The notes beneath the pieces are model-generated. The model was not told the DNA's origin, ran no database searches, and worked only from the letters and a program-made list of their open reading frames with translations. From Fidelibacterota bacterium UBA7303 (GTDB taxonomy: Bacteria > Fidelibacterota > Marinisomatia > Marinisomatales > UBA1611): 6,297 nucleotides of DNA. The DNA is taken from contig DKQR01000076.1 of NCBI GenBank assembly GCA_002471805.1, positions 1 to 6,297 on the forward strand, in the 5' to 3' direction. Shown piece by piece: positions 1 through 6,176 of this stretch. Made by a program: the position numbers and the translations under genes. Position 1 is the first letter of the stretch. Every line of letters begins with the position of its first letter.

Positions 1-75
1 GCTGTATTTTTACTTGGGATAACTCCTGGATATCTTTTGGAAATCACAATTGATGTGGCAACTGGTGCATCTTAA
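1..75 (+). CDS. 3' end of an unrecognised upstream gene
   Basis: Frame 1 is open from the window edge to a TAA at 73-75 and gives 24 residues ending in LLEITIDVATGAS. The other two plus-strand frames hit stops within the first 50 bases, so this is the only frame that could be the tail of a gene. I do not recognise the family. Because apbE and an nqrM-like gene follow, an Na+-NQR subunit was considered, but the tail does not resemble the NqrF C-terminus I know. The gene would lie on the same strand as apbE, ending 37 bases before its preferred start and 61 bases before the terminator-like hairpin at 137-162. Confidence 0.4.
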   Translation, partial: AVFLLGITPGYLLEITIDVATGAS

Positions 76-112
76 TATTTTCATATGATTTCTTATGGTA
101 GATATACCTGGG

Positions 113-1150
113 ATGAAAAAACAATACCAAAAATTGAAAGCCCAACTTTTGTTGGGCTTTTTGCTCCTATGGGCTGGATGCAGTTCACCAATGGTGGAGA
201 ACTCCTTTTCTAGTCAGACCATGGGGACAACCTATTCTATTAAGATCATTTCACAAAACCCGATTCCAAACCCTTCCAAAATTCAAAAGGGCATCGATTC
301 CGTTTTAACTGTAGTTAATACGCACATGTCGATTTGGATTCCAACCAGCGAAATTTCCCGGTTCAATAGAAACCAGGGCAGGAATGTAATTCCAGTTTCG
401 CATCACTTTAAATATGTTATTAAAAAGAGTATTGAGATCTCTGAAGCTACAGGAGGTGCATTTGATGTAACTGTATATGATTTAATGGCACTTTGGGGTT
501 TTGGTCCTGACCCTCAAAAAAGGGAACCATTAGAGAAAGATATTCAACATGCCATAGAAAATTTAGGATATCATAACCTTGTTCTTGAGCCGGAGGGCAT
601 TCGAAAGAAAAATCCCAGAACCAAAGTCGATCTTAATTCCATTGCAAAAGGCTATGGAGTAGATCAGGTCTTTCATTGGCTTGTTTCCAGGGGATTCGCA
701 GACGTGTTTGTTGAAATTGGCGGTGAAGTCCGTTGCTCAGGAATGAATAAAAATCGATTGCCTTGGCGGGTTGGTATTGATCATCCCAATATTGGAGGAT
801 CTCGTGGAACAGAATTGGCTGGTGTTGTATCACTTGAAAATCTAGCTATGGCCACATCAGGGAATTATAGGAATTTCATAGAACAAGATGGAAAAATCAT
901 TGGCCATACAATCGATCCAAGGACCGGCCGACCGGTTGAGAAGGATGTATTATCTGTCTCCGTTATTTCAAATTCCTGCTTGGAAGCTGATGGCTGGGCT
1001 ACTGCATTGATGGTATTGGGTTATAATAAGGGAAGAGAACTGGTATTACAGAAAACCAGCTTACAGGTCTGCTGGATCTTATCTGGGTCGGATGGTATGT
1101 GTATAATAAAGAGAACACCCGGGTTTAATATTGAAAATTCCTGGTACTAA
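113..1150 (+). CDS. apbE: FAD:protein FMN transferase, lipoprotein (ApbE)
   Basis: ApbE transfers FMN from FAD onto a threonine of target proteins such as NqrB, NqrC or RnfG/D, on the periplasmic side of the membrane. The 345-residue protein (family members are about 330-350) starts MKKQ and has a hydrophobic stretch LLLGFLLLWAGC with the probable lipidated Cys at residue 23, so it should be a membrane-anchored lipoprotein. Family motifs occur in order: MGTTYS (37-42), the MSIW...SEISRFN region, GAFDVT, DLNSIAKGYGVD (173 on), EIGGEVR, ATSGNYRNF (247-255), HTIDPRTGRP (265-274) and ADGWATALMVLG, where D293 and T297 match the metal-ligand Asp and Thr of the family. An in-frame ATG at 95 would add six residues; 113 is preferred because it gives a compact signal peptide, though neither start has a clear Shine-Dalgarno. 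A strong hairpin lies within codons 9-17. The next gene is nqrM-like on the opposite strand, fitting a role in Na+-NQR assembly. Confidence 0.95.
   Translation: MKKQYQKLKAQLLLGFLLLWAGCSSPMVENSFSSQTMGTTYSIKIISQNPIPNPSKIQKGIDSVLTVVNTHMSIWIPTSEISRFNRNQGRNVIPVSHHFKYVIKKSIEISEATGGAFDVTVYDLMALWGFGPDPQKREPLEKDIQHAIENLGYHNLVLEPEGIRKKNPRTKVDLNSIAKGYGVDQVFHWLVSRGFADVFVEIGGEVRCSGMNKNRLPWRVGIDHPNIGGSRGTELAGVVSLENLAMATSGNYRNFIEQDGKIIGHTIDPRTGRPVEKDVLSVSVISNSCLEADGWATALMVLGYNKGRELVLQKTSLQVCWILSGSDGMCIIKRTPGFNIENSWY
137..162 (+). terminator. Intrinsic-terminator-like hairpin inside the apbE signal-peptide codons
   Basis: AAAGCCCAAC (137-146) and GTTGGGCTTT (151-160) are perfect reverse complements around a TTTT loop, and the right arm runs into a five-T tract at 158-162. 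The stem has ten pairs, five of them G-C in the central block plus the closing pair. This is the form of a Rho-independent terminator, 61 bases after the stop of the upstream gene. It also codes in frame for KAQLLLGF of the ApbE signal peptide. It could end upstream transcription, act as an attenuator for apbE that is opened by ribosomes, or be a chance result of hydrophobic codons. The structure is seen directly; its activity is inferred. Confidence 0.6.
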
Positions 1151-1163
1151 ATCAGTGGAGTGT

Positions 1164-1328
1164 TTATAGATGTTTACAATTATTTTTATTACCGCTGCAC
1201 CCGATACAAACCCCGCCTGAATTTGTGTTTCCGCAAGAGCCAGAAAGCAGTTTGTCGCTAATAATGATACCAATTGCCATACAGGAAACCGCTGTCGTCA
1301 AAACAATAATACTGAGTATAATTTCCAC
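1164..1328 (-). CDS. nqrM: Small membrane protein resembling Na+-NQR maturation factor NqrM (DUF539)
   Basis: This 54-codon minus-strand gene starts at GTG (1326-1328) and stops at TAA (1164-1166). An in-frame TAA two codons before the GTG excludes a longer form. The product has one hydrophobic N-terminal segment (about residues 2-23, including AVSCMAIGIII), then KLLSGSCGN and a Cys-rich tail CIGCSGNKNNC with Cys 32, 41, 44 and 51. NqrM proteins show the same plan: one membrane helix ending in MAxGxI, then K-x-x-x-GSCGG and CxxCGGxxxxC. NqrM is required for maturation of Na+-NQR, thought to involve delivery of iron to the NqrD/NqrE centre through the conserved cysteines. The neighbouring apbE, the flavinylating enzyme for the same complex, supports the call. 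The spacing between GSCG and CxxC looks shorter than usual. The gene converges on apbE with 13 bases between stops, and no Shine-Dalgarno is visible. A different minus-strand frame here contains an ATG ORF with no family features. Confidence 0.8.
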   Translation of the reverse strand: MEIILSIIVLTTAVSCMAIGIIISDKLLSGSCGNTNSGGVCIGCSGNKNNCKHL

Positions 1329-1333
1329 GTTTT

Positions 1334-1339
1334 AGTATA
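1334..1339 (-). promoter_or_regulatory. Possible -10 element for the nqrM-like gene
   Basis: Read on the minus strand this is TATACT, one mismatch from the TATAAT consensus, five bases before the GTG start codon. No good -35 hexamer is seen 16-18 bases upstream (the 17-base position reads TGGTGC). If it is used, transcription would begin at or very near the GTG, giving a leaderless message, which would fit the lack of a Shine-Dalgarno. This is a weak single-motif call. Confidence 0.25.
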
Positions 1340-1363
1340 CGGGAAAATATGATTTTGCACCAT

Positions 1364-1402
1364 TTAATTGTCATTGATTCAGGCTCCTTTCCTGACAATT
1401 AA
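1364..1402. repeat. Perfect 10-bp inverted repeat in the divergent promoter region
   Basis: TTAATTGTCA (1364-1373) is the exact reverse complement of TGACAATTAA (1393-1402), with a 19-base spacer. The half-site centres are 29 bp apart, a little under three helical turns. A second, shorter pair, TCAGG (1379-1383) and CCTGA (1391-1395), overlaps the right arm and offers an alternative fold. No T-tract follows, so it does not look like a terminator. It may be a two-site operator shared by the divergent genes, or an RNA hairpin in the antiporter leader. Confidence 0.45.
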
Positions 1403-1444
1403 TTCTTTAAATTAAATGTTAAAATAAAACTGATACTGATTAAC

Positions 1445-2872
1445 ATGATAAACAAAATATTACAACTGGTTGTGATACTATTTCCTGCAGTAATCTTCGC
1501 TGGAAACGCTGGTAATGGGCATGCTCCGCATTTGGATGGCAGCATTGAAAATCTTAGCATATTCTGGGTAATCCCATTTATAGGAATTTTGCTTTCTATT
1601 GCGGTCTTTCCACTAGTTGCTCCTACATTCTGGCACCACCATTTTGGTAAAGTGTCTCTTTTTTGGGCATTATCTTTGGTGGGCCCCTTTCTCCTAAAGG
1701 AAGGTTTAGAAATAACAGTATATGAACTCCTTCATGTAACCCTGTTGGAATACATGCCGTTTATTATTTTATTACTAGCACTTTTTACTATTTCTGGTGG
1801 GGTACGGCTAACTGGAACTTTGGTAGGAACCCCTATTGTGAATTCCCTGATTATTTTGGTAGGTACTATTCTAGCCAGTTGGATGGGAACAACTGGTGCA
1901 GCTATGTTATTGATCCGTCCTCTGATAAGAGCAAATATGGATCGTAAAAACAAGGTTCATGTGATTGTTTTCTTTATTTTCCTGGTGGCCAATATTGGGG
2001 GATCATTGACACCATTGGGAGATCCTCCGCTTTTTCTAGGTTTTCTGAAGGGCGTGGATTTTTTCTGGACTACAAAAGCAATGCTGCTGCCAATGCTGTT
2101 TATGGTTGTTAGTTTGCTGGGTATATTTTTTATGCTTGATTCGTATTATTATAAAAAGGAAAATATCCAGCCGGGCATTAAACCTGCAGCAGACCATAAG
2201 TTAGGATTAGAAGGCACATTGAACCTGGGTATGCTATTAGGGGTAATCAGTGCAGTTCTGCTCAGCGGTTTTTGGAAACCCCATGTAACACTATATGTAT
2301 ATCATGTACATCTGGAACTGCAGAATATTGTGCGGGATATTCTTTTACTTTCACTTACGTACCTAAGTTGGACGATGACTCCCATGACCATTCGTGAAGA
2401 AAATGAGTTTAACTGGTTTCCAATCGTTGAAGTCGGAAAGCTTTTTGCTGGTATTTTTGTAACCATCATTCCGGCAATTGCAATCTTGAAAGCGGGAAGT
2501 CAAGGTGCTCTCGCCACAGTGGTTGAATCTGTTTCCAACGATAATGGTCCTGTTAATATTATGTATTTTTGGCTTACTGGAATTTTATCCAGTTTTTTAG
2601 ACAATGCTCCGACCTATCTAGTATTTTTCAATACAGCGGGCGGTGATCCTGGCCTGTTGATGGGAGAATTATACCAAACACTTCTGGCTATTTCAACAGG
2701 AGCAGTATTTATGGGGGCAAATACCTACATAGGCAATGCCCCGAACTTTATGGTAAAATCAATTTCAGAATCAGCAGGGATTGAAATGCCCAGCTTTTTT
2801 GGTTATTTATTCAAATGGTCTTTACCAATCTTATTCCCGCTTTTTATTGTTGTTGGCCTTATTTTTATTTAA
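1445..2872 (+). CDS. nhaD: NhaD-like sodium/proton antiporter (ion-transporter/CitMHS-like superfamily)
   Basis: This 475-residue polytopic inner-membrane protein has roughly a dozen hydrophobic segments and a signal-like N-terminus (residues 4-19, then AGNAGNGHAP). The features fit the NhaD/CitMHS-like branch of the ion-transporter superfamily, members of which exchange Na+ or Li+ for H+: GTTGAAMLLIRPLIRAN (148-164), GGSLTPLGDPPLFLG (185-199), an SNDNGP stretch (364-369), FLDNAPTYLVFF (384-395) and MGANTYIGNAPNFMVKS (423-439). The paired Gly-rich hairpin motifs at 185 and 423 mark the two inverted halves of this fold. Length matches the family (about 450-480). Asp193 and Asp386 are candidate cation-binding residues by position, which is inference. 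No Shine-Dalgarno precedes the ATG. It is the first gene of the tightly packed operon and lies beside apbE and nqrM, which suggests a link to the sodium gradient made by Na+-NQR. A dicarboxylate transporter of the same superfamily is the main alternative. Confidence 0.85.
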   Translation: MINKILQLVVILFPAVIFAGNAGNGHAPHLDGSIENLSIFWVIPFIGILLSIAVFPLVAPTFWHHHFGKVSLFWALSLVGPFLLKEGLEITVYELLHVTLLEYMPFIILLLALFTISGGVRLTGTLVGTPIVNSLIILVGTILASWMGTTGAAMLLIRPLIRANMDRKNKVHVIVFFIFLVANIGGSLTPLGDPPLFLGFLKGVDFFWTTKAMLLPMLFMVVSLLGIFFMLDSYYYKKENIQPGIKPAADHKLGLEGTLNLGMLLGVISAVLLSGFWKPHVTLYVYHVHLELQNIVRDILLLSLTYLSWTMTPMTIREENEFNWFPIVEVGKLFAGIFVTIIPAIAILKAGSQGALATVVESVSNDNGPVNIMYFWLTGILSSFLDNAPTYLVFFNTAGGDPGLLMGELYQTLLAISTGAVFMGANTYIGNAPNFMVKSISESAGIEMPSFFGYLFKWSLPILFPLFIVVGLIFI

Positions 2873-3414
2873 TGAGGTTATCTGATATTGTAACTAGGAC
2901 CGGTGATAAGGGTGAAACAGGATTGGCGGATGGCCGGCGTGTTTTGAAGAATCATCCTTATATTGAGGCCATTGGAGCAGTTGACAGTCTTAATTCGATT
3001 CTAGGCTGGGCAATTGTTCCTGGTACTGATAATCTTGTAGATGAATTGGAAAAGATTCAACAAGATCTGTTTAACCTTGGTGCGGAACTGGCTCTCCCCA
3101 GCCTGAAAGGGCAAAAATTGAAACAGGATCGCCTGGATTGGTTGGATATGAGAATTGAAAAAATGAATGAGAATCTACCGGTTTTAGATGAATTTATTAT
3201 TCCTGGTGGTACAGAATTTTCTGCCAGGCTCCATCTTGTACGAACTGAATGCAGATATGTAGAGCGTATTTTAGTCGCTGTCTCACAAACAGAAACTGTC
3301 CCAGAATTTCATTTATCTTTTTTGAACAGGCTATCTGATTATCTGTTTGTATTGGCGAGAGTTGTGCAGTCTAAGGTTGGAAAACAAGAAAAAATGTGGC
3401 AGAATAAAAAATAA
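2872..3414 (+). CDS. pduO: PduO-type ATP:cob(I)alamin adenosyltransferase
   Basis: This cytoplasmic enzyme transfers the 5'-deoxyadenosyl group of ATP to cob(I)alamin, making adenosylcobalamin for enzymes such as methylmalonyl-CoA mutase. The 180-residue protein has the N-terminal ATP-binding motif TRTGDKGETGLADG (8-21), YIEAIGAVDSLNSILG (30-45), QQDLFNLGAEL (63-73), FIIPGGTEFSARLH (108-121), the RTECRYVER segment (124-132) holding the family's conserved Arg and Glu, and FLNRLSDYLFVLAR (150-163). The ATG at 2872 is chosen because the conserved N-terminus begins just after it and it shares one base with the upstream stop (TAATG). A longer in-frame start at 2815 lies inside the antiporter gene and adds 19 residues foreign to the family. 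Nothing else in the window uses cobalamin. Confidence 0.93.
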   Translation: MRLSDIVTRTGDKGETGLADGRRVLKNHPYIEAIGAVDSLNSILGWAIVPGTDNLVDELEKIQQDLFNLGAELALPSLKGQKLKQDRLDWLDMRIEKMNENLPVLDEFIIPGGTEFSARLHLVRTECRYVERILVAVSQTETVPEFHLSFLNRLSDYLFVLARVVQSKVGKQEKMWQNKK

Positions 3415-3416
3415 AT

Positions 3417-4442
3417 ATGAATTTTAATAATACACCAATCAACTGGAATCAAATACATGAGGTCATCAGTGCTGCGGAAAGAATCATGCTCACCACTCAC
3501 GAAAATCCCGATGGAGATGGACTTGGCTCTGAAAGCGGGTTATATCATCATTTGACCGAAATTGGAAAAGATGTCCGCATCATCAATTATTCTGCTCTCC
3601 CGGAGGTATATGAGTTTTTAAATCAGGGAATGATTTTTGAACAATATGAGCCCAGTGAACATGATGAGTGGTTACAGGCTGTTCAATTGATTCTTGTATT
3701 TGATGTGGGTGATTTTAAACGCTTGCGGACCCTTGCGGATGTAATAACAAAATACAATCTTGTTACCATGAATATTGATCATCATCCCCATCCGGATGAA
3801 AATTACTTTAACCATAATATTGTTAATCTTAAAGCTGCCGCAACCGGATGCATGGTTTATGATTATTTACAGGCAGTTCGTGGAATACCTTTAAGTAAGG
3901 ATATATGCGATGGTTTATATACAGCGGTGATGACGGATACAGGCTGTTTCAGATACAGCAACACAGACAATAAATGCCATTTAATCGCTATCGAAAGTTT
4001 ATCAAAGGGAGTCAAAACACATGAAATCTACCAGCAGGTCTATGAAAACAGCTCTCATGCCAGAATACAACTACTGGGAGAGTTGCTTTCAAACCTGCAT
4101 TATGAGCTGGATAACACATTTGCTTGGTTTGTGGTGACCCGTGATATGATGGCACGGGCCCAAGCAGCCAAAAGTGATGTGGATGGGTTTTCTGATATGG
4201 TGCGTACCATCAAAGGTGTTGAAGTCGCACTGATGATCATGGAAAATGATGCTGATTCCTGTAGGGTTAATTTCAGATCCAAGGGTAAATTCAGTGTCAA
4301 TGATATTGCAGGGTCCCTGGGCGGCGGCGGCCATGCATTTGCAGCCGGTGCAATCGTTGCAGGGTCATTGGACAGAGTTCGTGATCTTGCGGTGACGAAT
4401 ACCATAGATTCATTGGAGAAAAAAATGAAAGGTGGAGTTTGA
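3417..4442 (+). CDS. nrnA: DHH/DHHA1 phosphoesterase, NrnA-like oligoribonuclease / pAp phosphatase
   Basis: NrnA-type enzymes degrade nanoRNA (2-5 nt) and dephosphorylate pAp to AMP in the cytoplasm, using Mn2+; close relatives hydrolyse c-di-AMP or pApA. The 341-residue protein has the DHH domain first: THENPDGDGLGSE (27-39), the aspartate of VFDVGDF (94-100), the NIDHHPHPD signature (119-127) and DTGCFRYSNT (174-183). The C-terminal DHHA1 domain ends in GGGGHAFAAGA (302-312), the substrate-binding Gly-rich motif. All expected metal-ligand Asp and His residues appear present. There is no extra N-terminal sensory domain or membrane segment, so this is the stand-alone NrnA form and not GdpP. 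The ATG lies two bases after the previous stop, with no clear Shine-Dalgarno, so it probably depends on translational coupling. The stop overlaps the ispH start by four bases. The exact substrate cannot be read from sequence alone. Confidence 0.92.
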   Translation: MNFNNTPINWNQIHEVISAAERIMLTTHENPDGDGLGSESGLYHHLTEIGKDVRIINYSALPEVYEFLNQGMIFEQYEPSEHDEWLQAVQLILVFDVGDFKRLRTLADVITKYNLVTMNIDHHPHPDENYFNHNIVNLKAAATGCMVYDYLQAVRGIPLSKDICDGLYTAVMTDTGCFRYSNTDNKCHLIAIESLSKGVKTHEIYQQVYENSSHARIQLLGELLSNLHYELDNTFAWFVVTRDMMARAQAAKSDVDGFSDMVRTIKGVEVALMIMENDADSCRVNFRSKGKFSVNDIAGSLGGGGHAFAAGAIVAGSLDRVRDLAVTNTIDSLEKKMKGGV

Positions 4443-5302
4443 AGATACTTTTGGCAAAGGACGCGGGTTACTGCTTCGGTGTCCGCGATGCTGTTAACCT
4501 GGCTTATAACTCTGCAAAAGAAAATAAAGGTGTTTATATGCTGGGAACCATCGTCCATAATGAAAATGTTGTTGATGATTTATCCAAGGCTGGTGCTAGG
4601 GTTGTGGACATATTGGAAGATGTACCCAATAATAAACCTGTTTTATTTAGAGCTCATGGTACCTCTGCAGAAATCTGGAAAGAGGCGCAGGAAAAGAATT
4701 TGGATATTATTGACGCCACCTGTCCGCTGGTGACTGAAATACATAATGAAATTATAAAACTTGAAGCGGAAGGACGCTGCTGTATCATTATTGGTGATCA
4801 TGATCATGATGAAGTCGTGGGAATAGCCGCCCAGGTAAAAGACGCCGTTATTATTGCCAATGCAGCAGAAGCGATGGAGCTTCGTAAAATGAAAAAGGCT
4901 GGCGTGGTCACCCAATCCACCCAGATGATAGAGAATGTGCGAGAAATTATAAATGTTCTTATGGAAAAAGTATTTGATCTACGATTTGTAAATACAATTT
5001 GTTTTCCAACCCGGCGCAACCATGCTCAGATTAAGGAATTGGCAACTGTTTGTGATATTATGATCGTGATTGGATCGTTCACCAGTGCCAATTCAATGAG
5101 ATTGACGCAGCTGGCCCTGGAGCGCAATAAAAAGTCTTACCAGGTAACTTGTGCAGATGACTTGGACCCGGATTGGTTTCACGATCAGCAAAAAGTGGGT
5201 ATTTCCGCCGGAGCATCAACACCAGATGACATCATTAAAGGTGTAGTCAATAAAATAAAAGAGATCGGCCAAGTAGCCGAAAAGGAAGTTGTTTATGAGT
5301 AA
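4439..5302 (+). CDS. ispH: 4-hydroxy-3-methylbut-2-enyl diphosphate reductase (IspH/LytB)
   Basis: IspH carries out the last step of the MEP pathway, reducing HMBPP to IPP and DMAPP with a [4Fe-4S] cluster. The 287-residue protein has the three cluster cysteines: C12 in GYCFGV, C95 in DATCPLV and C188 in NTICFPT. Substrate-pocket residues include H40 (GTIVHN), H73 (FRAHG), H123 and catalytic E125 (HDEVVG), T161 region (TQST) and S260 (GAST). The usual SSN diphosphate-binding motif reads S216-A217-N218 here. Translation must start at TTG 4439: the family N-terminus begins exactly there, the next in-frame ATG is far inside, and AAAGGTGG lies just upstream. TTG overlaps the nrnA stop by four bases (TTGA), which points to translational coupling. 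Length is normal for short IspH proteins (about 280-320). Confidence 0.95.
   Translation: MKILLAKDAGYCFGVRDAVNLAYNSAKENKGVYMLGTIVHNENVVDDLSKAGARVVDILEDVPNNKPVLFRAHGTSAEIWKEAQEKNLDIIDATCPLVTEIHNEIIKLEAEGRCCIIIGDHDHDEVVGIAAQVKDAVIIANAAEAMELRKMKKAGVVTQSTQMIENVREIINVLMEKVFDLRFVNTICFPTRRNHAQIKELATVCDIMIVIGSFTSANSMRLTQLALERNKKSYQVTCADDLDPDWFHDQQKVGISAGASTPDDIIKGVVNKIKEIGQVAEKEVVYE
5282..5288 (+). promoter_or_regulatory. Shine-Dalgarno of pdxS
   Basis: AAGGAAG inside the end of ispH lies six bases before ATG 5295 and decides that start over the in-frame TTG at 5289, which would be directly adjacent to the site. It is the clearest ribosome-binding site in the window. Confidence 0.6.
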
Positions 5303-6176
5303 AGGAACCTATGAAGTAAAAGTAGGCCTCGCCGAAATGTTAAAGGGCGGAGTAATTATGGATGTAACAACATCCGAACAGGCCAAAATAGCTGAAAATG
5401 CCGGTGCCTGTGCGGTCATGGCACTGGAACGTATTCCGGCAGATATCCGCAAAGATGGCGGCATATCCCGTATGAGCGACCCGGAGATGATCAAGAAAAT
5501 TCAGGATACTGTCTCTATCCCGGTAATGGCAAAATGTAGAATAGGGCATTTCGCAGAAGCACAAGTGCTGGAAACACTTGAAATAGACTTTATTGATGAA
5601 AGTGAAGTACTGACACCGGCTGATGAATACCATCATATCTGGAAATACGATTTTAAAATACCATTCGTATGCGGTGCCCGCGATCTTGGTGAGGCACTTA
5701 GGCGAATTTCTGAAGGTGCGGCCATGATACGTACAAAAGGAGAAGCCGGAAGCGGAAATATTGTGGAGGCGGTTCGACACATGAGGACAGTGATGTCGCA
5801 AATTAAACGACTTACAACCCTAGGTTCAGATGAATTGGTTGCAGAAGCGAAAGATCTGGGTGCGCCCCTTTCATTGGTGCAGCAGGTTTCCAAACTGGGG
5901 AAACTGCCGGTTCCAAATTTTGCCGCAGGAGGTATAGCTACACCTGCTGATGCCTCCCTGATGATGCAGCTTGGAGCAGAGTCTGTCTTTGTAGGTTCCG
6001 GAATATTTAAGAGTGATGATCCTGATTCGAGAGCGAATGCGATTGTAAAATCTACGACGCATTATCAAGATGCAACTCGTGTTGCCGAGGCAAGCTCCGG
6101 GCTTAAAAAAGCCATGAAGGGTCTGGATATGTCCGAAATACCTGAAGAGGAACGATTGCAGGAACGAGGCTGGTAA
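5295..6176 (+). CDS. pdxS: Pyridoxal 5'-phosphate synthase subunit PdxS
   Basis: PdxS condenses ribose 5-phosphate, glyceraldehyde 3-phosphate and ammonia (from PdxT) to give PLP directly; twelve PdxS and twelve PdxT subunits form the complex. The 293-residue protein matches the family length. Visible signatures are GGVIMDV with active-site D23, MALERIPADIRKDGG (42-56), PVMAKCRIGHF with Schiff-base Lys80, IDESEVLTPADE (100-111), IRTKGEAGSGN (145-155) with the second catalytic Lys148, NFAAGGIATPADA (208-220), GSGIFKSDDP (234-243) and the C-terminal EERLQERGW. The ATG at 5295 is preferred because AAGGAAG (5282-5288) sits six bases upstream and the protein starts MSKGTYEVK; a TTG at 5289 would add only two residues. 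It overlaps ispH by eight bases and is followed directly by pdxT. Confidence 0.97.
   Translation: MSKGTYEVKVGLAEMLKGGVIMDVTTSEQAKIAENAGACAVMALERIPADIRKDGGISRMSDPEMIKKIQDTVSIPVMAKCRIGHFAEAQVLETLEIDFIDESEVLTPADEYHHIWKYDFKIPFVCGARDLGEALRRISEGAAMIRTKGEAGSGNIVEAVRHMRTVMSQIKRLTTLGSDELVAEAKDLGAPLSLVQQVSKLGKLPVPNFAAGGIATPADASLMMQLGAESVFVGSGIFKSDDPDSRANAIVKSTTHYQDATRVAEASSGLKKAMKGLDMSEIPEEERLQERGW
6165..6169 (+). promoter_or_regulatory. Shine-Dalgarno supporting the ATT start of pdxT
   Basis: CGAGG within the last codons of pdxS is complementary to the anti-Shine-Dalgarno core and lies six bases before ATT 6176. This spacing favours 6176 over CTG 6170 (immediately adjacent) or ATT 6155 (upstream of it). 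The bases also encode the conserved ERGW end of PdxS, so the match is partly dictated by protein sequence. Confidence 0.45.

Larger units (their letters stand above)
1329..1444. promoter_or_regulatory. Divergent intergenic region between nqrM-like gene and antiporter operon
   Basis: The two genes point away from each other, so this 116-base AT-rich stretch should hold both promoters, including the one for the six-gene operon starting at 1445. No well-matched sigma-70 pair for the plus strand could be picked: CTGACA at 1392-1397 resembles a -35 box but lacks a convincing -10 at 16-18 bases. The main feature is the inverted repeat at 1364-1402, annotated separately. No ORF with coding character is seen here. 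Confidence 0.5.

Noticed and set aside
84..89. TATGAT as a -10 box for apbE
   Set aside because: One good hexamer in AT-rich DNA with no -35 match at suitable spacing; not enough to call a promoter.
921..936. GACCGG repeated twice within 14 bases
   Set aside because: It falls within the conserved DPRTGRPV codons of apbE and is too short to suggest a regulatory or mobile origin.
1079..1273. 64-codon ATG ORF on the minus strand overlapping the end of apbE and the nqrM-like gene
   Set aside because: It is in a different frame from the Cys-rich NqrM-like protein, runs well into conserved apbE coding sequence and has no family features.
2815..2871. Longer start for the cobalamin adenosyltransferase
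   Set aside because: The 19 extra residues derive from the other frame of the antiporter's last helix; the family N-terminus fits ATG 2872, which forms a TAATG junction.
4100..4558. 152-codon minus-strand ORF opposite nrnA/ispH
   Set aside because: It lies antisense to strongly conserved DHHA1 and IspH motifs and shows no recognisable domain; it is a shadow frame.
4794..4812. Tandem GATCAT-like repeat
   Set aside because: It simply encodes the GDHDHDE stretch of IspH, including the conserved His and Glu; no sign of an independent repeat.
5340..5801. 153-codon minus-strand ORF opposite pdxS
   Set aside because: It is antisense to fully conserved PdxS sequence with no family resemblance; a shadow frame.
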